NCBI RefSeq assembly: GCF_014650675.1
Contig: NZ_BMVK01000004.1
Coordinates: 361,866 to 425,865 of the forward strand
Origin: Streptomyces anulatus
GTDB taxonomy: Bacteria > Actinomycetota > Actinomycetes > Streptomycetales > Streptomycetaceae
Direction of reading: 5' to 3'
DNA: 64,000 nucleotides
The notes beneath the pieces are model-generated. The model saw only the letters and a list, made by a program, of their open reading frames with translations, did not search any database and was not told the DNA's origin. The position numbers and the translations under genes are program-made. Positions 42,475-51,200 of this stretch are shown in pieces (the first letter of the stretch is position 1; every line of letters begins with the position of its first letter).

Positions 42475-44109
42475 TCAGCGGGTCATGGCCTCCGGGACCG
42501 CCGCCGGGTCGGCTTCCCCCGCAGCGGCCGCGGGGGAAGCGGGGGAAGCGGGGATGAGGAAGGACGCGATGAGTCCGAGGAGGACGAATCCGGCGGCGAC
42601 GTAGCCGCCGAGGACCACGCCGTCCGTCATCGCGGCGCGGGCCGCGTCCGCGACGGAGACCGTCTGCGGGTTCGCGGCCAGGGGGCCGATCGCGGCTCCC
42701 GCGCTGTCGGTGACGGCCCCGGTGAGCCGGCCCGCCTCGCCCGTGGGCAGGCCGCCGTCGGTGAGCCGGTCGTTCAACCGGGTGCTGAGCGTGGTGAAGA
42801 ACACCGTGGTCAGGGCGGCGATGCCGAGCGCGGAGCCGAGCTGCCGGAAGGCGCTCTGAATCCCGGATGCCTGTCCAGAGCTGGCTTCGGGGATGTCGTT
42901 GAGGACGACGTTGGTGACCTGGGCGGTCGCGAAACCGACGCCGATTCCGTAGAGGAAGAGCACCAGGGAGACGGACCACCAGGAGCTGTCCGGGGCGGCG
43001 ATCAGCCCGATTCCGGCGAGCCCGACGACCTCCAGCGCGAGGCCGACGCGCAGCTGGCGCAGCGGGGGGACCTTGGCGGCCATACCGAAGCTCGCGCCGC
43101 TGGCGACGAACGAGCCGATGGCGACAGGGACGAGGGCCAGACCGGCCTGCAGGGCGCTGTAGCCGAGAGTGAACTGCAGCCACAGCGGCAGGATCGCGAC
43201 GACGCCGAACTCGCCGATTCCGATGATCAGCGTGGCGATGTTGCCGCTCCGGAACGACGCGATGGAGAACAGGCTCACATCCATCAGGACCCGGTCCGCG
43301 TCACCCCTGCGGCTCAGGGCGGTCTGCCTCCGTACGAAAGCGAACAGGGCGGCGGCCGACAGGACCAGGGCCACCAGGACGGGCGAGGGGCCGCCGGACC
43401 AGGTGAGGCCGAGGACCTCCAGCGGGTGCACGCCGACGATCCACCCGTACGTACGTCCCTCGACAAGGCCGAATGCGAGCAGCCCGAGACCGGCGACGGA
43501 GAGCAGCGCGCCCGGTACGTCGATACGGCCCAGGGTCCGGGGCGAGGGAGCCATGTACAGAAGTACACCGGCCCCGACGAGCACGGACAGCGGCACGTTG
43601 ATGCCGAACGCCCAGCGCCAGGAGGCGTGCTCGGCGAGCCAGCCGCCCAGCAGCGGGCCGAGCGCGGCGGCAGCGCCGATGGTCGAGCCCCACACGGCGA
43701 ACGCCTGGCCGCGTGCCTTGCCGGTGAAGGTCGCCTTCAGCAGGGAAAGGGAGGTCGGCAGCAGCATCGCCGCTCCGGCGCCCTGGAGGAACCGCGCCAC
43801 GATCAGCAGCCCGCTGTTGGGTGCGAGCCCGGCCAGCACGCTGGTCGCACCGAAGACGACGACACCACCGAGGAAGACCCGGCGGGCGCCGAAGATATCG
43901 GCCAGCCGGCCGGTGAGCAGGAGCAGCGCCGCGAAGACGATCGCGTACGACTCCTGGATCCACTGTGTCTGGGCCGAGGTGGCGTCCAGGTCCTCGATGA
44001 CCGAGGGGACGATCACGTTCACGATCGTGGTGTCCACCACGATCAATGCCACGCCCAGCGCGATCGCGATCAGGCCGAGCCACCGGCGGGTGGTAGTCGG
44101 TTCACGCAC
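42475..44109 (-). CDS. MFS drug exporter, DHA2 (EmrB/QacA) family
   Basis: The 544-residue protein has about 14 transmembrane helices and the DHA2 markers: WLGLIAIALGVALIVVDTTIVNVIVPSV (motif D1), LTGRLADIFGARRVFLGGVV (motif A, with RLADIFGARR) and RFLQGAGAAMLLPTSLSL (motif C-like). Such pumps export drugs or cationic dyes using the proton gradient. The GTG at 44109 is chosen because GGAAGGA lies at 6 bases; an ATG at 44124 lies in the operator region. A MarR gene is divergent, with a perfect palindrome between them, so it is probably repressed by that MarR and induced by its ligand. Confidence 0.92.
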   Translation of the reverse strand: MREPTTTRRWLGLIAIALGVALIVVDTTIVNVIVPSVIEDLDATSAQTQWIQESYAIVFAALLLLTGRLADIFGARRVFLGGVVVFGATSVLAGLAPNSGLLIVARFLQGAGAAMLLPTSLSLLKATFTGKARGQAFAVWGSTIGAAAALGPLLGGWLAEHASWRWAFGINVPLSVLVGAGVLLYMAPSPRTLGRIDVPGALLSVAGLGLLAFGLVEGRTYGWIVGVHPLEVLGLTWSGGPSPVLVALVLSAAALFAFVRRQTALSRRGDADRVLMDVSLFSIASFRSGNIATLIIGIGEFGVVAILPLWLQFTLGYSALQAGLALVPVAIGSFVASGASFGMAAKVPPLRQLRVGLALEVVGLAGIGLIAAPDSSWWSVSLVLFLYGIGVGFATAQVTNVVLNDIPEASSGQASGIQSAFRQLGSALGIAALTTVFFTTLSTRLNDRLTDGGLPTGEAGRLTGAVTDSAGAAIGPLAANPQTVSVADAARAAMTDGVVLGGYVAAGFVLLGLIASFLIPASPASPAAAAGEADPAAVPEAMTR

Positions 44110-44125
44110 AAGAAGTCCTTCCATC

Positions 44126-44140
44126 GTGGAATAGTTCCAC
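44126..44140. promoter_or_regulatory. MarR operator in the pump/marR gap
   Basis: GTGGAA-TAG-TTCCAC is a perfect 15-bp palindrome 17 bases before the pump's GTG and 27 bases before the regulator's start. Placement and size suit a MarR dimer site controlling both genes. Confidence 0.85.
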
Positions 44141-44166
44141 AAAGAAAGTAGATTCGGAGCGGTAGG

Positions 44167-44739
44167 TTGTCAAAAGCCGCAGGTGCGGCGCGGCCCATGG
44201 GGGACACACGGGTGCCGGATCTCGGAGGAAGGGTGGCGTTGGCGTTGGCCGTGGAGGAATCGGCGCACAGCGGTGTGGCGGAACAGCGGGAACGGCTGAT
44301 CGAGGGGCTCCGGGCCTACGGCGGCCACTTCACCGAGCTGAGTCGTCTCTTCGCCGACTGGCTGGGCCTGCACTCCACGGACGCCACCGCGCTGCTGGAG
44401 GTCGCCGCGGCGGAGGAGCGGGGCGCCCCGCTGTCCCCGGCCCGCCTCAGCGAGCGGATCCTGCTCTCCCCGAGCGCGACGACCGCCCTGCTCAACCGGC
44501 TCGAACAGGCCGGGCACATCATCCGCAGCCGGGAGCACACCGACCGCCGGGTCATCACCCTGCGCAGCAGTGCCCATGTCCAGGAGCGCGCCGACGAGTT
44601 CTTCCGGCCCCTGGGCGTCCGCCTGGACGCCGTGCTGGCCGGGCACCCACCGGAGGTGCTGGCCGGCTTCGAGGCCCTGCTCGCCGACCTGAGCGCGAGC
44701 ATGGACACGTACATCGCCGAGCGGACGGAGAAGACCTGA
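44167..44739 (+). CDS. MarR family transcriptional regulator
   Basis: The 190-residue protein has a winged helix at about residues 70-140: DWLGLHSTDATALLEVAAAEERGAPLSPARLSERILLSPSATTALLNRLEQAGHIIRSREHTDRRVITLRSS, where DRR is the wing. It is divergent from the DHA2 pump and very likely its repressor. The start is uncertain: TTG 44167 has GGAG at 7 bases, while ATG 44197 (MGDTRVPDLGG) fits homologues that I remember but has a weak ribosome binding site. Confidence 0.88.
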   Translation: MSKAAGAARPMGDTRVPDLGGRVALALAVEESAHSGVAEQRERLIEGLRAYGGHFTELSRLFADWLGLHSTDATALLEVAAAEERGAPLSPARLSERILLSPSATTALLNRLEQAGHIIRSREHTDRRVITLRSSAHVQERADEFFRPLGVRLDAVLAGHPPEVLAGFEALLADLSASMDTYIAERTEKT

Positions 44740-44963
44740 TGCCCAACCGGCCCGGCCTCCACGGCCGCGCGTCCGGATCGGCCGTCACCACGCGCTCCGC
44801 ATCCTGACCGGGCCGGCTCTCCCGGGCCGACGCGGGCCGGATGGACATGCGCCGGCAGGTCGAAGCGGTCGCACCACCGCGACGAGCGCAAGAATCACGC
44901 ATGATCCTTCGGGCCTGGGCGGATCGGCAGCGTGGTCAGAAGGCCGAACGCCCGGCTCCCGGA

Positions 44964-46283
44964 TCACTCATTCGTTGCCGGCGCCTGCTGTTCTGCGTCA
45001 GGGATCCGTTCGCTCACCGGAGGGGCGGCGGTGACTGCGGCAAGCCGACGGGGCCGGTGCAGGGCTGTTGCCGCGGACAGCACGGCCGGGGCCGCGGCGA
45101 GTGCGAAGCATGCGGGCAGGGGGAGGCGGCCCACCAGCAGCCCGGTTGCGGCTGTCGCACCCGCTGAACCGGCGTTGAAAGCGGTGTTGACCCATGCGCC
45201 CGCTCTGGTGCGGGCGGCCGGATGGGCGTACTCGTCGGCGATCAGGTAGGTGGTGGTGATGGCCGGGGCGATGAACAGCCCGCTGAGCGCCGCCCACGCG
45301 ATGAGTACGTAGGGATGGGAGGAAAGCCCCGTCGCGGCCAGCGTCAGTCCCAAGGCCGCCGCCAGGAATGCCAGCCGCAGCCTGCTCGACGCGCGCCACG
45401 GGACGGCGCCGTAGATCAGGCCGCCGATGGCGCTGCCCCCGGACAGCGCGGCCAGGATCCAGGTGACCGCCGCAGGGTTCCGGTGTTCGTCGGCGAAGGC
45501 GATCACCAGGAGATTGAACGCGCCCAGACATATGCCCACCGTGGCGGAAACGGCGATCGCCTGACGCAGCCCGGCGCCGCCTTGCAGCGGCCGTCGACCC
45601 GGCGGGGCGGGTTGCCCGCCGGAGTCGAACTCCTCGCACGGCGCCGGCCCGGAGGAGGCCTTCTTGTGGCCAACCCCGCCGCGGACCGCCGGGGATGAGG
45701 CCAGGGCGAGTGAGCCGGTCAGTACGAGTGCGGCGCTCACCGCGAGACCGATCGATGGTGTCGCGATGTGCAGCAGCAGTCCCACCAGCAGTGGTCCTGT
45801 GACGAACAGGAGTTCCTCGGCGACCGTGTCCAGGCTGAACGCGCGCTGCAGCAGCCGCGGGTCGGGAACCATGTCGCGCCACAGAGTCCGCATCACCGGG
45901 CCGAGCGGCGGTGTGCATGCTCCGGCGGGCACGGCCAAGCCCCCCAGGAGGATGCCTGAGGTGCCGGGCCACGAGGTCGCGAAAGCCAGTCCGGTCAGCA
46001 GCAGTGCGTAGGCGGCGGCCATGGGGGGCAGCGCTCGGCGCGGCCCGTACCGGTCGACCAGACCGGCACGGGTCGGCGAGAGAAGGACGCTGGTCAGCCC
46101 GAACAGAGCCATGACGGTGCCGGCCGCGGCGTAGGAGTCGGTGGCCTCTTTGATCGCCAGCACCAGCGACAGGGAGACCATTCCGTAGGAGAGCCGGCCC
46201 AGCAGTGCGGCGCCGAACGTGCGGCAGGCATGGCGGGTGCGCAGCACAGCCGCATAGGAAGGGGTGATGGAAGACGCAGGCAT
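44964..46283 (-). CDS. MFS transporter
   Basis: The 439-residue protein has about 12 hydrophobic helices, with a loop RAGLVDRYGPRRALPPMAAAYALLLTG resembling MFS motif A and a middle cytoplasmic loop near residues 205-235. I cannot name the substrate. The ATG at 46283 (MPASSITP) is chosen since GAGGA stands at 8 bases; upstream ATG and GTG codons are too close or lack a site. On the mRNA the ribosome binding site can be paired in CCTCGG/CCGAGG. It faces away from the second MarR gene, with 235 bases between. Confidence 0.85.
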   Translation of the reverse strand: MPASSITPSYAAVLRTRHACRTFGAALLGRLSYGMVSLSLVLAIKEATDSYAAAGTVMALFGLTSVLLSPTRAGLVDRYGPRRALPPMAAAYALLLTGLAFATSWPGTSGILLGGLAVPAGACTPPLGPVMRTLWRDMVPDPRLLQRAFSLDTVAEELLFVTGPLLVGLLLHIATPSIGLAVSAALVLTGSLALASSPAVRGGVGHKKASSGPAPCEEFDSGGQPAPPGRRPLQGGAGLRQAIAVSATVGICLGAFNLLVIAFADEHRNPAAVTWILAALSGGSAIGGLIYGAVPWRASSRLRLAFLAAALGLTLAATGLSSHPYVLIAWAALSGLFIAPAITTTYLIADEYAHPAARTRAGAWVNTAFNAGSAGATAATGLLVGRLPLPACFALAAAPAVLSAATALHRPRRLAAVTAAPPVSERIPDAEQQAPATNE

Positions 46284-46518
46284 GTTCATGTTCCTCGGAG
46301 AGGCGGCGCCGAGGTGATAGGCGCTCAAACGTGCATGGGCAGCGAGGGCCACGCCCGGTGGGCGTGGTCATCTCGGGCTCCTAGGCACGGAAGAGGAACA
46401 TGCGGTCAACGTAGCAGAGCCGGTGCCGGTCGGGCCGGTCCCGTCCTCACCGGCATCGGCGTCGATGCCTCGGTCACCGCTCCGACTCGGCCTGGCGGTC
46501 GGCCCCGGTGGGCGCCGC

Positions 46519-46992
46519 TCAGCCTCCTTCGGTTTCCCGGCGCACGGTAGCGGCGATGCGGGTCAGCGCGGCCTCGAGGTGGCGGCGCTGAGCGGCGCTG
46601 AGCGGATCGAACACGAGCCGCTTCACCTGCGCGACGTGTTCCGGTGCGCTCTCGACGAGCTTCTGCCGGCCGGCGTCGGTCAGCGTGGCGAGGGTGTATC
46701 GACCGTCGCCCGGGTCGGTTCGGCGGGCGACCCAGTCGCGGGCTTCGAACCGATCCATCACCTTCGACAGCCGGGGCTGGGTGCTGTCGCAGAGCCGGGC
46801 CAGTTCGCTGAGCCGCATCGTGGCCTCGTCGGCCATGGACAACTGCGCCAGGACCCCGTACTCGAAGTTGGAGATGCCCGCGTCCCGCTGCAACTGACGG
46901 TCCAGGGCCGCCGGGAGGGCGATGACGACGGTGAGAAGCGCCTGCCACAGGTCCTGCTGGTCGTCGTCGAGCCAGGGCGACTGAGTGTCCAT
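46519..46992 (-). CDS. MarR family transcriptional regulator
   Basis: The 157-residue protein has a MarR winged helix: LDRQLQRDAGISNFEYGVLAQLSMADEATMRLSELARLCDSTQPRLSKVMDRFEARDWVARRTDPGDGRYTLATLTDAGRQKL, with the wing near DPGDGRY. Dimerisation helices lie at both ends. The start MDTQSPWLDDDQQDLW at 46992 follows GGGG; ATG codons at 47001 and 47004 are alternatives. A perfect 16-bp palindrome 35 bases upstream is probably its own operator. No divergent intact target gene is seen, so its target may be distant. Confidence 0.88.
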   Translation of the reverse strand: MDTQSPWLDDDQQDLWQALLTVVIALPAALDRQLQRDAGISNFEYGVLAQLSMADEATMRLSELARLCDSTQPRLSKVMDRFEARDWVARRTDPGDGRYTLATLTDAGRQKLVESAPEHVAQVKRLVFDPLSAAQRRHLEAALTRIAATVRRETEGG

Positions 46993-47026
46993 GAGCCCCA
47001 TCATACGTGCCCGAGCAACTCGGACC

Positions 47027-47042
47027 ACTTGCCCAAGCAAGT
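47027..47042. promoter_or_regulatory. MarR operator-like palindrome
   Basis: ACTTGC-CCAA-GCAAGT is a perfect inverted repeat. A third ACTTGCC (on the minus strand at about 47060-47066) lies 20-30 bases further. Placement 35 bases before the MarR start supports autoregulation. Confidence 0.75.
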
Positions 47043-47300
47043 GATAATGCTTTCCCTGGCAAGTGAAGGAGTTGATCTCGACGACGGCCACGAGCAGCCT
47101 GGCTCGGCATGAGGAGGCCGGCGACGGGCGGCTGCCCGGCAAGACGTCGTCCTCGCTCCTGAGCCTCGCGTCCGGTGTTCCGGCGGTCGCTCCGGCGGGT
47201 TCCCGTGGTGTGGCGGACCGGACATCGGGGCGACGGTGGGCGCGAAGGCGGTCCTGCTGGGGTGCGGTCCGCGGGACGACGAGGAGGGGGTCCGGACGCG

Positions 47301-47323
47301 TTGTCACTGGGGCCGCCTAGAGT
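47301..47323 (+). promoter_or_regulatory. RecA-NDp (PafBC-type) promoter of the DUF4132/MoxR/VWA/SWIM operon
   Basis: TTGTCACTG (47301-47309), 8 bases, TAGAGT (47318-47323) matches TTGTCRGTG-N8-TAnnnT at eight of nine positions in the upstream box, with exact spacing and perfect TAnnnT. The first gene starts 92 bases downstream. Confidence 0.75.
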
Positions 47324-47414
47324 CTCTCCCACTCGTCACGGTGCGTTGCCGTCGACGGGTCTCATCAGCGTGCCACCGGTTCGGCGGCCGTTCGGAAACA
47401 GGGGAGAACAGCGC

Positions 47415-48275
47415 ATGGGGTGGGTTTCGGCAGGCGACTATGAAGTCGCCCTGGAGGCGGGCAAGGTGGTCTGCCGTAACGGGAAGGGGCGGCGGCTGAA
47501 GTCCGTTCCGGCCAAGTTGAAGGACGACCCGGCGGTCGTCGGTCTCCGGCAGTTGACCGAGTGGCTGGAGCGGCACGAACGCCGGTGCCTGACCGACGTG
47601 GAGCAGTGGATGGTGCGTTCGCTGCCCGTTCCCACGGCCGTGCTCGCCCGGGTCTGGCCCGACCCGGCGTGGCAGGCGGCCCTGCGGGACGTCGTGGTCA
47701 CCGGCGCCGACGGCGGGGTCGCGGGATTCCTGCGCGATGTCGATTCCGAGCGTGGTCTCGGCCTCGTCGACCTGGACGGTGACACGGTCCGCATCACCCC
47801 CGACGTCGTCAGCGTGCCCCACCCCGTCCTCCTCGACGACCTCGAAGACCTGCGGGAGTTCGCGGTCGAACTGGGAGTGAGCCAGAACGTGGAGCAGTTG
47901 TTCCGAGAGGTGTGGCGCCGCCCGCCGGGCCTCGCCCCGGAGACCACCTCCGTGGATACCTACGCCGGAGGCGTGTTCAAGGAACTGCGCTTCCTGCACG
48001 GCCGCGTCACCCAGCTCGGGTACCGGTCGCGCGGGGGATACGCGGTCTGCCCGGTCGTCGAGGACGGCGCCACCGCCGAGGCGCGCATCTGGATCGGCGA
48101 GCACGACGGATACGACGAATACGGCACCGAGACCGGCCCCCTGGGCTGGACCGACCCCTCGGGGCGCGCGCTGACGGCCGCCGAGGTCGGTCCCGTGGCG
48201 TGGTCGGAGGGCATGCGGATGGCGGCGGCACTCTACGCCGGCCGCGACGTGGAGGACGAGGAGCGGGCGGCATGA
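47415..48275 (+). CDS. DUF4132-like protein, first gene of the MoxR/VWA operon
   Basis: The 286-residue protein begins MGWVSAGDYEVALEAGKVVCRNGKGRRLKSVPAKLKDDPAVVGLRQLTEWLERHE. It ends with LTAAEVGPVAWSEGMRMAAALYAGRD, resembling the DUF4132 C-terminal 'VxPVxxSExMRD' ending. The middle part includes VEQLFREVWRRP and FKELRFLHGRVTQLGYRSRGGY, also DUF4132-like. GGGGAG precedes the ATG. It overlaps the next gene by 4 bases. DUF4132 proteins (for example E. coli YehI) neighbour MoxR/VWA/SWIM genes and have no defined activity. Confidence 0.8.
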   Translation: MGWVSAGDYEVALEAGKVVCRNGKGRRLKSVPAKLKDDPAVVGLRQLTEWLERHERRCLTDVEQWMVRSLPVPTAVLARVWPDPAWQAALRDVVVTGADGGVAGFLRDVDSERGLGLVDLDGDTVRITPDVVSVPHPVLLDDLEDLREFAVELGVSQNVEQLFREVWRRPPGLAPETTSVDTYAGGVFKELRFLHGRVTQLGYRSRGGYAVCPVVEDGATAEARIWIGEHDGYDEYGTETGPLGWTDPSGRALTAAEVGPVAWSEGMRMAAALYAGRDVEDEERAA

Positions 48276-51200
48276 GCATCACGACGACGAACACCGACGC
48301 GAGCACGACGGCACCGGACGCGGCCGTCCTTCCCGCCCAGGCCCGGGGCGACAGCACCTCCGGCCTCGCCGCCGAGGCCCGTGCGACGGCCCTGCTGGAC
48401 GCGGGCGCGATCCTCCCGGCCGGCACCACCGACCGGGACGACGCCGACGCGCTGACCGCACGCACCTACACGCACACCGCCCTCGGCGACCGCCCCGTGG
48501 TCCGGCTCGTGCCCGGAACGCTCGGCGAAGCCGAGGACCTGGCCCTGGAGTTCCTCGGGCTGGCCCGGACCGCCGAGGCCCCCGTCGTGGGTCAGGTGCG
48601 CCGCGAGACGCTGGGCTTCCCGGCCTGGGCACTGGTCAACGACCCGGCCAACGGGCACCACGCCCTGGCCCTGGTCAAGGACATCGAGCGGCTGGGCCGG
48701 CAGGCCAGGGGCCGTGCCGGAGCGGCCAAGGAGGGCTTCGACGCGCTCGGCGCACGGCTCGGCCGGGCCGTGCCCCACTTCCTCCCCACCTACTACGAGC
48801 AGGTGGCACGCCTCTTCCTCCAGGCGGAGAACCCCACTTACGCCGCCTCGTTCTTCGGCAAGGCCCGCGAGGCCGAGCGGGTGCACGGGCTGGTCGTGGA
48901 CGAGGAGCGGCAGCGGGCCGTCTTCCTGGAGTTCGCCCTCGTCGGCGCGCTGACCGTGAAGGCGCTCCGGCAGTACGTACGGGACTTGGTGGCCCGGCTC
49001 GAACCGGCGGACGCCTGGGCGCAGTTCCGCCGTCTGCTGGTCGAGCGCTGTGCGGCCGGCATGCCGCCGTACGCGGCGCTGCCCCAGGACGTACGCGCCC
49101 TGGTCAAGGCCGCCGGGCTGGACCGGGAGGCCGCCGAACGTGACCTGGTGGCCGATCTGATCGGCTCTCCGGGAGTCGTCCGCGCACCCTCCTCGTTCTG
49201 GGAGACCTACCGCTCCGCGCTCGTCGACCTCGCCCGACGGGACGCGACCGTGCGGGTCCGGCTCCTCGGCTTCTTCCCGGAGACCTTCAGCGAGAGCGGC
49301 CGGAACGCGGACGGCGAACCGGGCTGGCTCGCCCTGCTGGCCGAGTCCGGCGCCGACGAGCTGCTGACCGCCCTCCCGGACACCTCCGGCACCCCGGCTT
49401 CCGCATCCGCCGCGCTCTCCGCTTCGTCCGTCTCCCCGGCGGACTGGCTCGCCCGCTGGGAGGCACACCGAGGGCGCAGCCGGGTCACCTCGGGCCGCTG
49501 CCCGGGGACCCTCGGCCTGACCGCCCGGATGGCGGACCGGCTGCGCGCCGACGGGCACCCCGTCGACCTGTTCCAGGGCCGCTGGCAGCGCACCGCCGAT
49601 CTGGACCTTCTCGACCTCTGCCTGGCCTCCGGCATCCCCGTCGCCGAGCCGGACGACCAGGACGCGGGGACCGCGCGGTCCCTCGGGGTCCCGATCGGCC
49701 CGTGGCTCACCGACACCACACCCGGCGCGCGCGATCTCACCGCCGTCGCCGAACGGCCGTTCTTCCGCGCCTTGCTGAGCCGGAACGTCGGGGACCTGGG
49801 CGACGGACACCGCCAGCGGCTGAGCGACGCCGGCCTGGCGAAGGTCGCGGCCCACCCGGTGCTCTCCGTCGTCCTGCGGGAGTGGCTGACCGCCCGCGCC
49901 GAGGAGTACGCGGCCGCGCGAGGGCTCCCCGGGCTGCGCGCCGCTCTCAACAGGCTCTCGTCGTTCGGTTCCGTGGTCGCGGACGTCGCCCCGGAAGCCG
50001 TACGACTCATCGAGGGCCACGACGTCGTGCCGCTGCTCGCCGCCACCCTGCGCGCCGGCGTCCTCGACGAACTGGGCTGGCCCGCACTCGACGAGACCTA
50101 CGCCGAACTGGCCGCCGAGGCCGCGGCCGCCGGGCGCCGGCAACACAACCGGCGGGAGACCGCCGGCGTCACCGGTGCCTGGCCCGCGCTGATCCTGAAC
50201 ACCCTCGAACGGGCCGTCGTCGTCGGCCCGGAAGGCGTTCTGCTGCGGCACACCCTGCGGCTGCCCGCCACCGTCGACCACTGGCGGACGATCGCCCTGC
50301 GTTACGTCGACGGCGAGTTGCTGGTCATTTGGTGGGAGGACGGCAAGCAGCGCGGCTACTGGTCGCACCGCCCCGCCGAGGTGTTCACCGTCGGCGGCGA
50401 GCAGATCCCCCGCTGGGGCGGCTCCGGCCCCTCCGACGAGGTCTGCCTGCCGCTGCCCGGAGGCGGCCGCGCCACGGGCGGAAAGGCCCTGCACGCGGGC
50501 GACACGTCCCTCCCGCCCCAGCGCGCCGTCATCTCCGACGGCACCGGCTACTGGCGAGAGGGCCACCAGGGCACGCAACGGGTGTGGCTGGAGTACGACC
50601 CGGCAGGCGGCACGCACGGCCGCGCCTCCCTCCCCGCCTTCCTCCGTTCCGGGGTGCGGGACGGCGCCAGACTGCTCGCCGAGCACTGCCAGGTGCTGCC
50701 GCTCCAGCCCGGTCTGGAGACCACCCCGTTCGGCACCGACGGCACGGTCCTCGGCCGCTGGGTCCGCCGCACGGTCGCCGAGACCGGCACGGCCGCCCCC
50801 GCCGACGGGCACCGGACCGTCACCGGCACCCCCGACGGCCACACGGTCACCCTGCCGCACCCGCTGCCCGGCGGCGGCTCCCCGGTGCCGCTCGGCGCCC
50901 TCGCCCTGCCCGGCGGGTCACGGCTGGTCGCGGCCCTGAACCACCGTTCCGTGGAGGCGCACCCGGCGGACACCGACGGCACCGGCGGCAGGCTGTGGTC
51001 CGTCACCACCGACTCCTCCGGCGGGAACGACGCGGCGGGCACCCCCTACGTGCCTCCCGTCTCCTACTGGCACGCCCTGCGCCCGAGGGACGAGCGGGGC
51101 TCCATGGCCCTGCGGAACCTGACGGACGCCCGGGCGGAGGAACTGTTCAACGAGGTCGCCGCCGCCGTCGCCCGGCACCTGGAGGCGTTCCGGGCCGTCG

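Noticed and set aside
44740..44963. Inverted repeat CCGGCCCGG / CCGGGCCGG between MarR and MFS genes as a terminator
   Set aside because: The arms are about 50 bases apart and short runs of this kind are common by chance at this GC content.
47063..47320. Possible 85-codon gene starting GTGAAGGAGTTG, divergent from MarR
   Set aside because: The protein has no recognisable feature and an Arg-rich shadow composition, it crosses the RecA-NDp-like promoter, and the purine run is better explained as part of the MarR operator region.
48233..50860. Long minus-strand open frames opposite the giant gene and its neighbours
   Set aside because: They lack ribosome binding sites and motifs; the plus strand carries coupled starts and conserved domains.
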